This document shows positions 1 to 9,602 of a DNA stretch of 64,000 bases, in pieces. The DNA is taken from assembly GCA_964518215.1 (NCBI GenBank), contig CAZFFP010000001.1:46605-110604 (forward strand), in the 5' to 3' direction. Numbering within the stretch: the stretch's first letter is position 1; each line of letters opens with the position of its first letter. Below the pieces are notes generated by a model. The model saw only the letters and a list, made by a program, of their open reading frames with translations. It was not told the origin of the DNA and searched no databases. The stretch is from CAYSGX01 sp964518215 (GTDB lineage Bacteria > Bacteroidota > Bacteroidia > Chitinophagales > CAIOSU01). Both the position numbers and the translations under genes were made by a program.

Positions 1-140
1 AATTTCGGCAACTGTTATAATTAGCCATAAAACCAATGTAAAATCATGATCAAAAAAATGTTCTCAACTAATTGAATGGTATGCTGTTATGTAATAACTT
101 TACGTATTCCAATTCAAATCTAAAAATCTAACCCAGCAAT

Positions 141-1895
141 ATGAAAAAACTTTTAACACTACTCGTTTTCACATTTGCCATCCACCAATTCTCTTTCTCC
201 CAATCCACTTACAGCCAGGTTCTGAGTATTCTTCGAACAAATTGTTCGGGCAGTTCGGGTTGTCATGGACAACAAGGCGGAGGAGCTGCAAATGTGATTT
301 CCCCGGACTTTTTCCTCTCTGACACCGATGTTTACAACAGCATTACAGGAGTTGCTCCAACCAATCCTGCCGCTGCTGCCAAAGGCGATAAACTCATTGA
401 TCCGGGCTATCCTGCCAGAAGTTTCCTGCTTAGAAAAATCTCTCATTGTTTGAGCGATGATATTGCATTGCACCAACCCGATGAGGGAGATTTAATGCCC
501 AACGGACTCGCTCAGCTAAGTGATGTTGATATTGAATTTGTGCGCCAGTGGATTCTTTTTGGCGCTGATAGAACCAAAGATTATTCTACAATGGGCGCTT
601 TGGGCAACTATACAGGAGTGAGGCGTTCCAGCATTGAAGATTACTATTCGGGCAAAGCCATTCAGCGTATGCCCAAACCCAATGCTCCCGATAGCTGCTC
701 AGGATTTCAGGTCCACATGGGTCCTATTTTCTTTCAGCCGCGCGAAGAAGCCGAATATTTTATGAAATACGATTTGAATCTTCCCGATACTGTGGAGGTT
801 ACACGTATGGATTTATACATGACCGGTGCATCGCACCATTTTATTTTAAGAAAATTCAAACCCGGCACCAAGCAAAACCATCCTAACGGTTTGTCGCCTT
901 TAGGCACTCAGGCTTTCAGCAGCGATAAAGATTATATTATGGCATGGCAGGGAAGTTTAGATGTGGAATTGCCCGGTGGCACTGCCTACAGATGGTTGCC
1001 TTCTGAAGCACTGGAATTTAATTTTCACATGGCAAACTATTACGATTCTGTGTTGGTAGGCGATGTATATATCAATATATACACACAACCGAAAGGCACT
1101 GCCGAAAAAGAAATGAAATCTGACCTGGTAAACAATGCAAGCATTTTCCTCTTACCTTCATCAAGTCCTCAAACACTTACGCACAACTTCAATCGTTCAA
1201 ACATCAGCTTGTGGTCTATTACCAGTCACACTCACAAGCTTGGAATCGACTATAATATCTGGCTGAAAAAGAACGACAATTCAAAAGGACCTAAAGTGTT
1301 TGAAGGAAAAGCTGTTGACGGCACACCGGGTGGATTAAGTTTTGGGTTTTATGACTGGGCGCATCCACCAAACAAATACTATGAGCCTTTCTTGTATGTG
1401 AATCCTTCTCAACACAACGGGTTTATTCATGAAGCTAATTACCTCAACAATACCGGTGGCTTGGTTACATTCGGCTTTACTACTGCTGACGAGATGATGA
1501 TTTTCTACACTCAATATGTAGAAGGAAATTATCAGCCACCGGCAAACTGGAACTATACTCCCCCTTGTTTTCAGCCTTTTGTTTCTCCATGCGAAATCAG
1601 CACTTCTGCAACAGGATCAATGGACTTCGGAATTGCTGAAGAAATCAGTTTTGTTACTTCGCCCAATCCATTCAGTATGAATGCCGAAATCAGGTTTACA
1701 CTTCCGAAAGAAGCTCAGGCAAAACTCGAAGTGTATGATAATATGGGAAGAAAAGTAAAAACTTTTGCCAACACCAAATTTGCATCCGGCACATACACTT
1801 TCAACTTCAATCCTGAAACTCAGGCATCGGGAATGTATTTTGTCAGACTCACGGTTGACGGAATAACTTACACCAAAAAAATTATTCAGTTTTAA
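141..1895 (+). CDS. Secreted PHM-like copper monooxygenase-fold protein with T9SS sorting domain
   Basis: 584 aa with a signal peptide (about 1-20). Residues about 24-140 resemble a planctomycete-type cytochrome c module (C35, C41-H42, then an MP...LS..DI...W..GA ending), but the haem motif is CX5CH rather than CXXCH, so haem attachment is doubtful. Residues about 185-470 show the pattern of copper type II ascorbate-dependent monooxygenases (PHM/DBH): HH at 232-233, a possible His at 296, HTH at 363-365, and DEM with M452 as the methionine ligand. The last ~80 residues are a T9SS type-A sorting domain (SPNPF start, GMYFVRL, KKIIQF end). It is probably exported and attached at the cell surface. 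The substrate is unknown. It is a single gene, convergent with the subtilase, with a shared terminator. Confidence 0.72.
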   Translation: MKKLLTLLVFTFAIHQFSFSQSTYSQVLSILRTNCSGSSGCHGQQGGGAANVISPDFFLSDTDVYNSITGVAPTNPAAAAKGDKLIDPGYPARSFLLRKISHCLSDDIALHQPDEGDLMPNGLAQLSDVDIEFVRQWILFGADRTKDYSTMGALGNYTGVRRSSIEDYYSGKAIQRMPKPNAPDSCSGFQVHMGPIFFQPREEAEYFMKYDLNLPDTVEVTRMDLYMTGASHHFILRKFKPGTKQNHPNGLSPLGTQAFSSDKDYIMAWQGSLDVELPGGTAYRWLPSEALEFNFHMANYYDSVLVGDVYINIYTQPKGTAEKEMKSDLVNNASIFLLPSSSPQTLTHNFNRSNISLWSITSHTHKLGIDYNIWLKKNDNSKGPKVFEGKAVDGTPGGLSFGFYDWAHPPNKYYEPFLYVNPSQHNGFIHEANYLNNTGGLVTFGFTTADEMMIFYTQYVEGNYQPPANWNYTPPCFQPFVSPCEISTSATGSMDFGIAEEISFVTSPNPFSMNAEIRFTLPKEAQAKLEVYDNMGRKVKTFANTKFASGTYTFNFNPETQASGMYFVRLTVDGITYTKKIIQF

Positions 1896-1920
1896 TTTCT
1901 GAATATTTTCAAAACAAAAA

Positions 1921-1951
1921 AGGCTGCCGGAATTTTCGGCAGCCTTTTTTT
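1921..1951. terminator. Bidirectional intrinsic terminator
   Basis: A 9-bp stem AGGCTGCCG (1921-1929) / CGGCAGCCT (1937-1945) has a 7-nt loop, with an A-run before it and a T-run after it. It therefore works for both convergent neighbours, the copper protein and the subtilase. Confidence 0.9.
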
Positions 1952-1967
1952 ATTTGCTTAAACCCAA

Positions 1968-3614
1968 CTAAAGTTTTAACACCCGAATAGTTTTGTTGTA
2001 ATACTGCTGCGAACGGATTTTCACTAAATACATTCCCGAAGGGAGTCCGTTCAGTCCACTTAATTTAAAATCAATGAAGTCTCCATTTTCAGCCTCAAAT
2101 GAATGCGCTGAAATTTGTTTTCCGAAATAATCATACAATAACATATCGTAGCGCTCTGCAAAAGGGACCATAAAACTCACCGTAAGATTCTCTGAAAAAG
2201 GATTCGGATAAGCAAAAGGCTTTTCATATTTCTCTTCGAGATTGAAGCTGTTGATATATGCTTTTCTGAAATCGGGAATGCCATAGCCCATCGAATCGTT
2301 TGGCGAAAGAAAAAGGTGCGCACTTTCCCGAATATCGTTCATGATTTCTAAATTGCTTTTCTTCGGAAATGCCTGCCAGTAGCAAGCTGTCAAGCCTGCA
2401 ATAACAGGAGCGGAAAACGAAGTGCCATTGCCTCTGCGCACTTCGCCCGATGATATGATTAGTGTGGTTTGCGCACCTTGAGCCATTACATCGGGTTTCA
2501 CCCTTCCATCTGCCGAAGGTCCTCTCGAACTGAACCCTGTAACCTGTTGGCTTGCATCAACTGCGCCTACCGAAAGTATTTTATCGGCATCGGCTGGTGC
2601 AGTAATGTATCGCCATGGTGCATTGCCCGAATTACCGGCACTATTCACCACTATCATTCCTTTTTGTGAAGCCATGTGTGCAGCCTTAGATATGCGCGCA
2701 GTATGACCATTCATATCGGCATAAGTATAATTCATGGAAGGGTCGTCAAAATCTGAATAACCCAATGATGAATTGATAATATCGGCTCCGGCACTATCGG
2801 CAAACTCGGCAGCAGCCAGCCAATTATCTTCTTCAATGCGATATTCGGTAGGTGCATCTTCGGTTCTCAAAAGCCAATATGATGCTTCGGGAGCCGTGCC
2901 AATAATTGAGCCGGGCTGATTTGCACCCATCACCGAAAGCACATTCATGCCGTGTCCGTTGTAATCATATACGTAAGAATTGCCTAACACAAAATCCCAG
3001 GTGCCTAAAATTCTATCGTTAAAAAACAAACTATCAAATGCGGCAATTTGATGTGTATTGACAAATCCGGCATCTAAAACGGCAATTACTTTTCCGTTGC
3101 CTCTGAACCCGTTTCGATGCAAAAAATCGCCATGCAGCATTTGTAATTGATAATAAGCATCGCCATAATCGGTGCTGTTCAATTCGCTTTCGGTGCGAAC
3201 AATGGCTGTATATGCTTCTGGATTCTGAACATCTAAAATCAAAATACGATATACCGGCTCGATGGTTTGCACAAAAGGCAGTTGCCCGATAGCTGCCAAC
3301 ACTATGGAGTCGGTGGTTTCTATGGTAATGGCATTCATCCAGCGCGAACGGTGAATAATGCTTGCGCCTGCTGCTTCCACCGCTGCTGCATATTGCGGAT
3401 TTACAGGGAAATCTGTTGCATCAATAGGAATGTTTTGATGATGCCTTCTTTCAATAGCGCGTTGCGAAAGAAAAACCGAAGGCTGATTAATGCTGTAAGG
3501 CGAATTGTTTTTATCGGTGAAAGCCACCCAAAATTTGGTGTATTGATATGTGGGCTGAGAGTAATTTTCAGAATGAAAAACTAGCGCCAAAAAAAATATC
3601 GTGATGACTCTCAT
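1968..3614 (-). CDS. Secreted subtilisin-like serine protease (S8) with T9SS sorting domain
   Basis: 548 aa. It has a signal peptide (about 1-19), an inhibitor-like propeptide region (about 25-125), and a subtilase domain with the complete triad: D181 (AVLDAG), H221 (NGHG) and S399 (GTSFSAP), plus oxyanion N328 (SAGNSG). The C-terminal ~80 residues form a T9SS sorting domain (YPNPFSENLTVSF, then GMYLVKI). It should be exported across the outer membrane and either released or anchored. The gene for a small lipoprotein lies only 14 nt upstream on the same strand, which suggests a two-gene operon. Confidence 0.93.
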   Translation of the reverse strand: MRVITIFFLALVFHSENYSQPTYQYTKFWVAFTDKNNSPYSINQPSVFLSQRAIERRHHQNIPIDATDFPVNPQYAAAVEAAGASIIHRSRWMNAITIETTDSIVLAAIGQLPFVQTIEPVYRILILDVQNPEAYTAIVRTESELNSTDYGDAYYQLQMLHGDFLHRNGFRGNGKVIAVLDAGFVNTHQIAAFDSLFFNDRILGTWDFVLGNSYVYDYNGHGMNVLSVMGANQPGSIIGTAPEASYWLLRTEDAPTEYRIEEDNWLAAAEFADSAGADIINSSLGYSDFDDPSMNYTYADMNGHTARISKAAHMASQKGMIVVNSAGNSGNAPWRYITAPADADKILSVGAVDASQQVTGFSSRGPSADGRVKPDVMAQGAQTTLIISSGEVRRGNGTSFSAPVIAGLTACYWQAFPKKSNLEIMNDIRESAHLFLSPNDSMGYGIPDFRKAYINSFNLEEKYEKPFAYPNPFSENLTVSFMVPFAERYDMLLYDYFGKQISAHSFEAENGDFIDFKLSGLNGLPSGMYLVKIRSQQYYNKTIRVLKL

Positions 3615-3628
3615 AAATACTTATGGCT

Positions 3629-4360
3629 TCAATACCTTCCGAATTCAACTAACTGCATGATGTGTATGAAGCCGGATTCAGGCTTATCCCAATCGTTAAA
3701 AACATTATTCTTACCTAAATTTCTGGTTTCTTTATAAATGAGTCCAGTTCTTTTGGCATAGGTTTCGGTGGCAAAAACTTTCTTTATTAAGTTTTCATTA
3801 TCATGCTGTAAAATGGTAATTGTAGAATCATAAGTAATGCCTCTGACTGTTTTGGGCATATCTATTTCAGTGATGGTAAAATCCCAGTCTTTCATCCACT
3901 CGATATTATCGGTAAAGTTTAAATGCTGATTGCCTTTCCATGTTTGATTTAATCGGGGCGGAAATAACAACTTGATGATGCGCTGATTTTCTTCTGTTTT
4001 TTCGGCAACAGTTTTAGTGAGATTAGCAAACCAAATTCTATCCACCTGCCACGATGAAAGTGTATCATATCTTTTGTAGCGCTCTAAGCGGGCAGTAGGT
4101 CGTCCGGTAATATCATCGTAAAAGGATTCTACCTTTTCGAGCAAATAAAATTTTGATGTATCGCTCGAATTAGTGATGTCATAAAAATGAATAGAATCTA
4201 CTTCATAAATCCAATACATGCCCGAATCGAGCGGGAAGTATTCATACTTATAGTCTATTACAATTTTTTCGCGGTCTTTTTGGCAGCTTTGCAAAAAAAA
4301 GACACTGCCAACAATGGCACACCAACCGCAAAACCAAAATATTTTTTTTATGGAAGCCAT
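3629..4360 (-). CDS. Hypothetical lipoprotein
   Basis: 243 aa. An N-terminal hydrophobic segment ends in a lipobox-like FLQSC at about residues 23-27, so lipid attachment to that Cys is likely. The mature part is rich in Tyr/Trp and charged residues and looks like a beta-rich outer-membrane-associated domain. I recognise no family. It precedes the subtilase gene by 14 nt, so the two are probably co-transcribed, but nothing shows a functional link. Confidence 0.75.
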   Translation of the reverse strand: MASIKKIFWFCGWCAIVGSVFFLQSCQKDREKIVIDYKYEYFPLDSGMYWIYEVDSIHFYDITNSSDTSKFYLLEKVESFYDDITGRPTARLERYKRYDTLSSWQVDRIWFANLTKTVAEKTEENQRIIKLLFPPRLNQTWKGNQHLNFTDNIEWMKDWDFTITEIDMPKTVRGITYDSTITILQHDNENLIKKVFATETYAKRTGLIYKETRNLGKNNVFNDWDKPESGFIHIMQLVEFGRY

Positions 4361-4559
4361 AATACGTCAATAAAAATAAGGAAGTGTGGCGGCATGTTCA
4401 AAAAGTATTGTAAACATTCAGTCAAAGTTAAACCCCTCTCATGCAATGGAATAATAAAAGTTTCAACATTGAATTATTGGATGATAAAACAATGAGGTCA
4501 AGAAATAGAGCCTGCCGATGAAGAAAATACCATAGGCAATACATCTAATGCAAATGCTG

Positions 4560-5900
4560 CTAAACCAATATCCTCACGGGGTCTTCCAGCAGCGAACGAA
4601 GCGTGAGCAAAAATTGAGAGCCGGTGGCTCCGTCCACCACGCGGTGGTCGCACGAAAGAGTGATTTTCATGATGTGCGCAATTACTACATTTCCGTCTTT
4701 TACAATGGGTGTATCGGTAATGCCACCAACGGCAAGTATGCAGGCATCAGGCGTATTGATGATGGCGGTGAATTCTTCAATATCGAACATTCCCAAATTA
4801 GAAATAGTGAACGTGTTGCCCTGCATTTCATCGGGTTGCAGTTTTTTATTTTTGGCTTTTTGCGCCAACTCTTTCACTTCTGCAGCAATATGCGAAAGCG
4901 ATTTTTCATTGGCAAAGCGCAGCACCGGAACCAGCAAGCCTTCGTCAACCGCCACTGCCACACCTATATGCACATGATGATTGATTCTGATTTTGTCGCC
5001 CAACCACGAACTGTTTACTTTAGGGTGCTGCCTTAATGCCGAGGCAACGGCTTTGATAATAATATCGTTGTATGAAATTTTTATGGGCGATACTTCATTC
5101 ATGGAGGCGCGGGATTTCACCGCATTTTCCATATTGATGCTCATGGTGAGGTAAAAATGTGGCGCAGTGAATTTGCTTTCTCCCAAACGCCTGGCAATGG
5201 TTTTACGCATTTGCGATACCGCGATTTCTTCAAAACTTTCTTTGCCTGTTACATTTGGTAAAATTACTTTTGAAGCAGCGCCTTTTCCGTTGCTTTTTTC
5301 GGGCGTGAAAGATTCCACATCGCGCTTTACTATTCTGCCTTCATCGCCCGAACCTTTCACCTGTTGCAGGTCAATGCCTTTTTCCGAAGCGATTTTTTTG
5401 GCTAATGGCGATGCTTTCAATCGTCCGTCAGTGGAAGTTTCGGTTTCCTTCGCTTCTTCTTTTTCAGGCTTTTCTTCAGTTGCTTCCGCTTCTTTTACTT
5501 TTTCTTTGCTTTCTTGTTTATCGGTTTTTTTTTCTGAAGAAGATTCTTGTTTCTCCTCAGGTTTATCTTTCGTTTTCTCTTCCGCTTTATCTACCTTTTT
5601 ATCTTCCGTTTTTTCTTCTTTTACTTCTGAATTTTCTTTCAGTAAATCTTTATAAGATTCCCCCTCTTTGCCAATGACAGCAAGAATGCCATCTACCTTC
5701 ACCGCATCACCGGCTTTCACGCCTATATACAGCAGCGTGCCGTTCTGATAACTTTCCAATTCCATAGTGGCTTTGTCGGTTTCCACTTCGGCTAACAAAT
5801 CGCCCGATTTTACCTTGTCGCCCACTTTTTTGTGCCATGCCACAATAACGCCTTCTTCCATAGTGTCGCTCATGCGGGGCATTTTGATTACTTCTGCCAT
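4560..5900 (-). CDS. pdhC: Pyruvate dehydrogenase complex E2 (dihydrolipoamide acetyltransferase)
   Basis: 446 aa. It has one lipoyl domain (about 1-80, lipoylation site K43 in ETDKATME), a highly charged Lys/Glu/Ser linker (about 85-155), a peripheral E1/E3-binding domain (about 160-197, ASPLAKKIA), and a catalytic acyltransferase domain (about 215-446) with DHRVVDG (H419, D423) near the C-terminus. It transfers acetyl groups from lipoamide to CoA in the cytosolic multienzyme complex. A branched-chain or oxoglutarate E2 is possible, but the single lipoyl domain and MPRMSDTM start are typical of pyruvate E2. The linker is charged, unlike the usual Ala/Pro-rich linker. The E1 and E3 genes are not adjacent. 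Confidence 0.93.
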   Translation of the reverse strand: MAEVIKMPRMSDTMEEGVIVAWHKKVGDKVKSGDLLAEVETDKATMELESYQNGTLLYIGVKAGDAVKVDGILAVIGKEGESYKDLLKENSEVKEEKTEDKKVDKAEEKTKDKPEEKQESSSEKKTDKQESKEKVKEAEATEEKPEKEEAKETETSTDGRLKASPLAKKIASEKGIDLQQVKGSGDEGRIVKRDVESFTPEKSNGKGAASKVILPNVTGKESFEEIAVSQMRKTIARRLGESKFTAPHFYLTMSINMENAVKSRASMNEVSPIKISYNDIIIKAVASALRQHPKVNSSWLGDKIRINHHVHIGVAVAVDEGLLVPVLRFANEKSLSHIAAEVKELAQKAKNKKLQPDEMQGNTFTISNLGMFDIEEFTAIINTPDACILAVGGITDTPIVKDGNVVIAHIMKITLSCDHRVVDGATGSQFLLTLRSLLEDPVRILV

Positions 5901-5961
5901 AGCTTTTTATTTTTTTTAGCCTTCAACCATTAGCTGTAAGCCTTAAGATTATTCAATGAAA

Positions 5962-6576
5962 TTAAACCTTATCGGCAATGTTATCTACGATTCCATACTC
6001 AAGAGCTTCTTTGGAATTCATCCAATAGTCGCGGTTAAAATCTTTCATGATTTTTTCAAATGTTTGCCCGCAATTTTCGGCAAGAATACGTGCGCCTAAT
6101 TCTTTGGTGCGGATGATTTCGCGAGCCGTAATTTCCAAATCGGCAGCCGTGCCTTGCGCGCCACCAATACTCGGTTGGTGAATCATTACCCTGCCGTTGG
6201 GCCATATATAACGATGACCTTTTTCTCCATGCGACAACAACAACGAACCCATAGAAGCAGCCAATCCCATGCAAATGGTATAAACCGGAGATTTGATGAG
6301 TTTCATGGTATCCATCATCACCATGCCCGAAGTAACAATGCCTCCGGGGCTATTGATATAAAAATGAATGGGCTTGCCCGAATCGCTGGCATCGAGATAT
6401 AATAAACGATTCACCACTTGCTCGGCAGTTTTATCGGTAACTGCGCCCCAAAGAAAAACTTTGCGCTGCTCTAAAAATTTTTTCTCGAAGCGACCAAATT
6501 CAGAAAATGTTTTGGCAATATCGCTTTCCGGCATATCGGGGTCTTCGTTTCCGGTAAAAAGTTTGTGCTCTATCAT
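5962..6576 (-). CDS. clpP: ATP-dependent Clp protease proteolytic subunit
   Basis: 204 aa, the usual ClpP length. The catalytic triad is visible: S108 (GLAASMGS), H133 (MIHQPS) and D183 (NRDYWM). The oxyanion region INSPGG is at about 74-79. ClpP forms a tetradecameric chamber and degrades proteins unfolded by ClpX or ClpA/C. The N-terminus lacks the common YDIYSRLLK motif and reads GRFEKKFLEQRKVFLWG instead, so this may be a secondary ClpP paralogue. No clpX is adjacent. It is 61 nt upstream of the E2 gene on the same strand. Confidence 0.93.
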   Translation of the reverse strand: MIEHKLFTGNEDPDMPESDIAKTFSEFGRFEKKFLEQRKVFLWGAVTDKTAEQVVNRLLYLDASDSGKPIHFYINSPGGIVTSGMVMMDTMKLIKSPVYTICMGLAASMGSLLLSHGEKGHRYIWPNGRVMIHQPSIGGAQGTAADLEITAREIIRTKELGARILAENCGQTFEKIMKDFNRDYWMNSKEALEYGIVDNIADKV

Positions 6577-6990
6577 AAAATAGTTTTGATTTGTTTTTCA
6601 GGGTAAAGCTAATAAGAAAAAGGAATGTTTGAGTGCGGCTCATCAACAAATACATGTGAGTTTGTTTTATGACCAAAATAATACAGATATAAAGTTCGGA
6701 AATGGTATATTTGAATAAAACACTAATGCTATATGAGCAACATTAAAATTCAATCGCGAAGTATGCTGCAAGACAAACTTCATTTGTGCAAAGGAAAAAT
6801 AATAGTGCCATAAAATACAGACAGATGAAAACACCAACTTGCAATCAAAGCCCAAAACTCTCCCCCTTTTTAAGGGGGAGCGCCCGAAGGGCGAGGGGGA
6901 ATTTTTCTTCTCCTTTGGAGAAGGTGTCCCGCTTGCGGGACGGATGAGGCATAAACAATTAATCATAAAAAACTTCTTAAAACAATAGTT
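6577..6990. other. Intergenic region between clpP and a T9SS gene
   Basis: About 410 bp without a credible gene. Apart from the palindrome cluster at 6860-6940 I see no clear promoter. The minus-strand reading frame here runs straight through the palindromes and is not supported. Confidence 0.6.
6860..6940. repeat. Cluster of four adjacent short palindromes
   Basis: Four hairpins follow one another. CTCCCCCTT/AAGGGGGAG is at 6860-6880, CGCCC-gaa-GGGCG at 6881-6893, CTTCTCC-ttt-GGAGAAG at 6907-6923, and TCCCGC-tt-GCGGGA at 6927-6940. No T-run follows, so this is not an ordinary terminator. It looks like a REP/MITE-type intergenic repeat. Confidence 0.75.
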
Positions 6991-8430
6991 ATGAAAGCAA
7001 TACTAAAACTAACCGTTACAGTGCTAATTAGTTTTTCACTGTCTGCTCAATCTCATTTTAAACCGGAAGTTTTAAATGGCAGCCCGATGACAGGTTTTTG
7101 TGAAAATTTTTATTTGTTTACGATTAATGACACCATTAATAATCAATTCTTAATAGAAACTCATAACTGGTTTTTTAATTCTGACATTTTTCATGATACT
7201 ATTTCAGGACTGAACAGCCCTTGGCATGTTGGAGCATCTTTTTTTAATTATACAATAGATTTTTCATACAGGAGTATAAATGCTTTTGGATATAAAAACT
7301 ATATTAATAATGGCAACATTGATAATTTCGATACCACTATTGTTTTTAATAATGAAATTTATACCGTTTTTCATTTATCAAATCGGTTTTCGGAGGGAAA
7401 TTATTTTAATGTAATTACTTTCGATTATGCCGGTAGTGTGTTTTATGTGTATCGAAATTCTCTTCCAATTTATATTAGTTCAAATAATATAGCTTTTCAG
7501 TTGATTGACTCTTTTTCTATAGCATCTAAAAAAATAGAAATGGTTAACAATGTTATAAGGATACCGGCATGGCAGAACTTTCCCGAAAGGCTTAACCAAG
7601 CTGTATTTATGGGTAGGGACAGTTTAAATAGAGTTGAATTGTTTTACTTAAGAATTCCGCTGTTTAATAATGATAATACGGTAAAAATTACAAGAAATGT
7701 GCTGTTTAATGAAGAAGTAAATACTGTTCACTTTGCAAGTTTAACAGATAGCATATTGTATTTTCTGTCAAGCAATGCCGGAGAAGTATATGCACACTCA
7801 TTTAACATTAATGATAGCATTTTCAGTATTGATACTATTGGTGCATTTCCTCAACCAATATCTATTTTCGGAAATAACGAAAATGAAATTTATTTATCCT
7901 ATCCTATGCTTGATAGCCTTGGCAATGCTATAGACAGTGTAAATATGATTAGGCTAAATGTCAATAATTGGTTGGTAATAGATACATCTGTTATACCATT
8001 TATACCTGATACTATTATTTATGTGAATCCCGAAATTATTATTCATCATCACGACTCTACTAAACAATACCTGTCAACTTATAACTTCACTTCAAATACT
8101 TTTGATACTTTCTACGAAACTACCGCTTCCGGCTTTATACAATATTCTGTTAACCCGTGGTGCATAGCAAGTGTAAACGATACTGAACTAATGCCATATA
8201 AAATATTCCCCAACCCCACCAACAATCAAATAAATATTCAAGGCGAAATGCAACATATTAGAGATGTAACCATTTGCGATGTGTCTGGTAAAAATCAGCA
8301 ACATACTTTGCTTAAAACAGATGATAACCTTTATGTCAGCGATATTTCCAAATTGTCTGATGGTCTCTACTTTTTGCAAATCCACCTCACCAACGGTGAA
8401 ACTTTGACTAAGAAAATCATGAAGCATTAG
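6991..8430 (+). CDS. Hypothetical T9SS-sorted secreted protein
   Basis: 479 aa with a signal peptide (about 1-19, ending SLSAQS). The body is rich in Asn, Asp, Ile and Tyr with no recognisable catalytic motif, and may be a beta-propeller-like repeat structure. The last ~75 residues are a T9SS sorting domain (IFPNPTNNQINIQG, then GLYFLQI and TKKIMKH). The AT-rich codon use is stronger than in neighbouring housekeeping genes. It is a single gene; its function is unknown. Confidence 0.8.
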   Translation: MKAILKLTVTVLISFSLSAQSHFKPEVLNGSPMTGFCENFYLFTINDTINNQFLIETHNWFFNSDIFHDTISGLNSPWHVGASFFNYTIDFSYRSINAFGYKNYINNGNIDNFDTTIVFNNEIYTVFHLSNRFSEGNYFNVITFDYAGSVFYVYRNSLPIYISSNNIAFQLIDSFSIASKKIEMVNNVIRIPAWQNFPERLNQAVFMGRDSLNRVELFYLRIPLFNNDNTVKITRNVLFNEEVNTVHFASLTDSILYFLSSNAGEVYAHSFNINDSIFSIDTIGAFPQPISIFGNNENEIYLSYPMLDSLGNAIDSVNMIRLNVNNWLVIDTSVIPFIPDTIIYVNPEIIIHHHDSTKQYLSTYNFTSNTFDTFYETTASGFIQYSVNPWCIASVNDTELMPYKIFPNPTNNQINIQGEMQHIRDVTICDVSGKNQQHTLLKTDDNLYVSDISKLSDGLYFLQIHLTNGETLTKKIMKH

Positions 8431-8483
8431 CCCACAACCTTCAACCGCCCGATAATATCAAATCATTCAGTTAGGTGGAGCCG

Positions 8484-9440
8484 TTACAATTTTCGTTTAC
8501 GCTGCCTTTTGGAAATGTATGATTGCACGGCAGATTTGGTAGTCAACCAATCTCTGCCTTCTTTATAAGCATCTATTTTTCCCTGCCTTGCCAACAGGCT
8601 GATGTATTCCTGTCCGTATGGCCCGGCTTCTTCGGCTACAATATCGGAAATAGGCACATACTCTTCGGCATTAGGGAAAGCTCCCAAATAAATATCTAAG
8701 GAGCGTTCCAATGCCTGTATCATGAGCAAAATAATTTTGCCGTAAGCGCCTGCATTAGCTTGGTTGAGCGCATCGTAATATTTCTTTCGGTCGTTGCGCA
8801 AAATAATGGCGGGCGGAAAACCGGAGCGCATCAACAGCAAATTCATCACTAAGCGAACCGTTCTGCCATTGCCATCGAAAAAAGGATGAATCCAAACAAA
8901 CCGATGATGAAAAATGGCAGCCAGAAGAATATCGCTTAGTTTCATTTCATTTTTGTTGACAAATGCAATCAGTTCTTCAAGCAATGACGGAACTTTTACC
9001 GCATTGGGAGGCTTAAAATTTGCTCCTACAATGCGAACACTGCCATTACGCAATCTGCCGGCAAAATCTTTTTCAATTTTATTCATCACCATCTCATGCA
9101 CATTGAGAATATCTCTCTCGCTGATTTGGTATTCAGGCTGCACCAACGATTCGAGATATGCAATAGCCTCATGATGATTGGTAATTTCGAAATGCTCGCG
9201 TAGCGACTTGCCCTTCACGGTCATGCCTTCTTCAAGCACCATACGGGTTTCATTAAGCGTAAGCGTGTTTCCTTCTATACCGTTACTATTGTATGTCCAT
9301 TCTACAAAAAGCCCTTCTTTAATTTTTTGCATAGCAATAGCAGGCAATAGTCTTCTTTCAGACAATTGCTTTTTCTTTTTCTCCAAACGTTCAATCTGAG
9401 CTTCGAAGGTTTTAATATCGTCAAGGTCTATTTTCCACAT
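8484..9440 (-). CDS. Fic family protein (AMPylase-type, class II)
   Basis: 318 aa. The core Fic motif HPFFDGNGRTVR is intact at H185-R196, with the catalytic His at 185. An N-terminal autoinhibitory helix motif (S/T)xxxE(G/N) is present as SNGIEG at residues 52-57, which marks a self-inhibited class II Fic enzyme. A coiled coil precedes it (about 8-30). The C-terminal ~65 residues look like a winged-helix segment. Such proteins transfer AMP or another nucleotide to target hydroxyls, and the target is not predictable here. No toxin-antitoxin partner is adjacent. Confidence 0.92.
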   Translation of the reverse strand: MWKIDLDDIKTFEAQIERLEKKKKQLSERRLLPAIAMQKIKEGLFVEWTYNSNGIEGNTLTLNETRMVLEEGMTVKGKSLREHFEITNHHEAIAYLESLVQPEYQISERDILNVHEMVMNKIEKDFAGRLRNGSVRIVGANFKPPNAVKVPSLLEELIAFVNKNEMKLSDILLAAIFHHRFVWIHPFFDGNGRTVRLVMNLLLMRSGFPPAIILRNDRKKYYDALNQANAGAYGKIILLMIQALERSLDIYLGAFPNAEEYVPISDIVAEEAGPYGQEYISLLARQGKIDAYKEGRDWLTTKSAVQSYISKRQRKRKL

Positions 9441-9602
9441 AACCCCACAAATTTACTAATATCGGTTTGCCTTTAAAAACATTTTATCCGATATTAATAC
9501 ATTGAAGCAATTTTTTAATTCGAGATTAAGAAACTGGATAAGACGCAATATTTCAAAGCTTGGTTATATGCTTGCTTCCATGGGGATTTAAAAGGGGGTA
9601 AA

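Noticed and set aside
5167..5677. Long plus-strand reading frames rich in Ser, Phe and Leu opposite the E2 linker
   Set aside because: They are the complement of the Lys/Glu-rich linker of the E2 gene; composition and overlap show them to be shadows.
6667..6966. Minus-strand frame of about 99 codons
   Set aside because: It runs through the palindrome cluster, has no family-like sequence and no start context.
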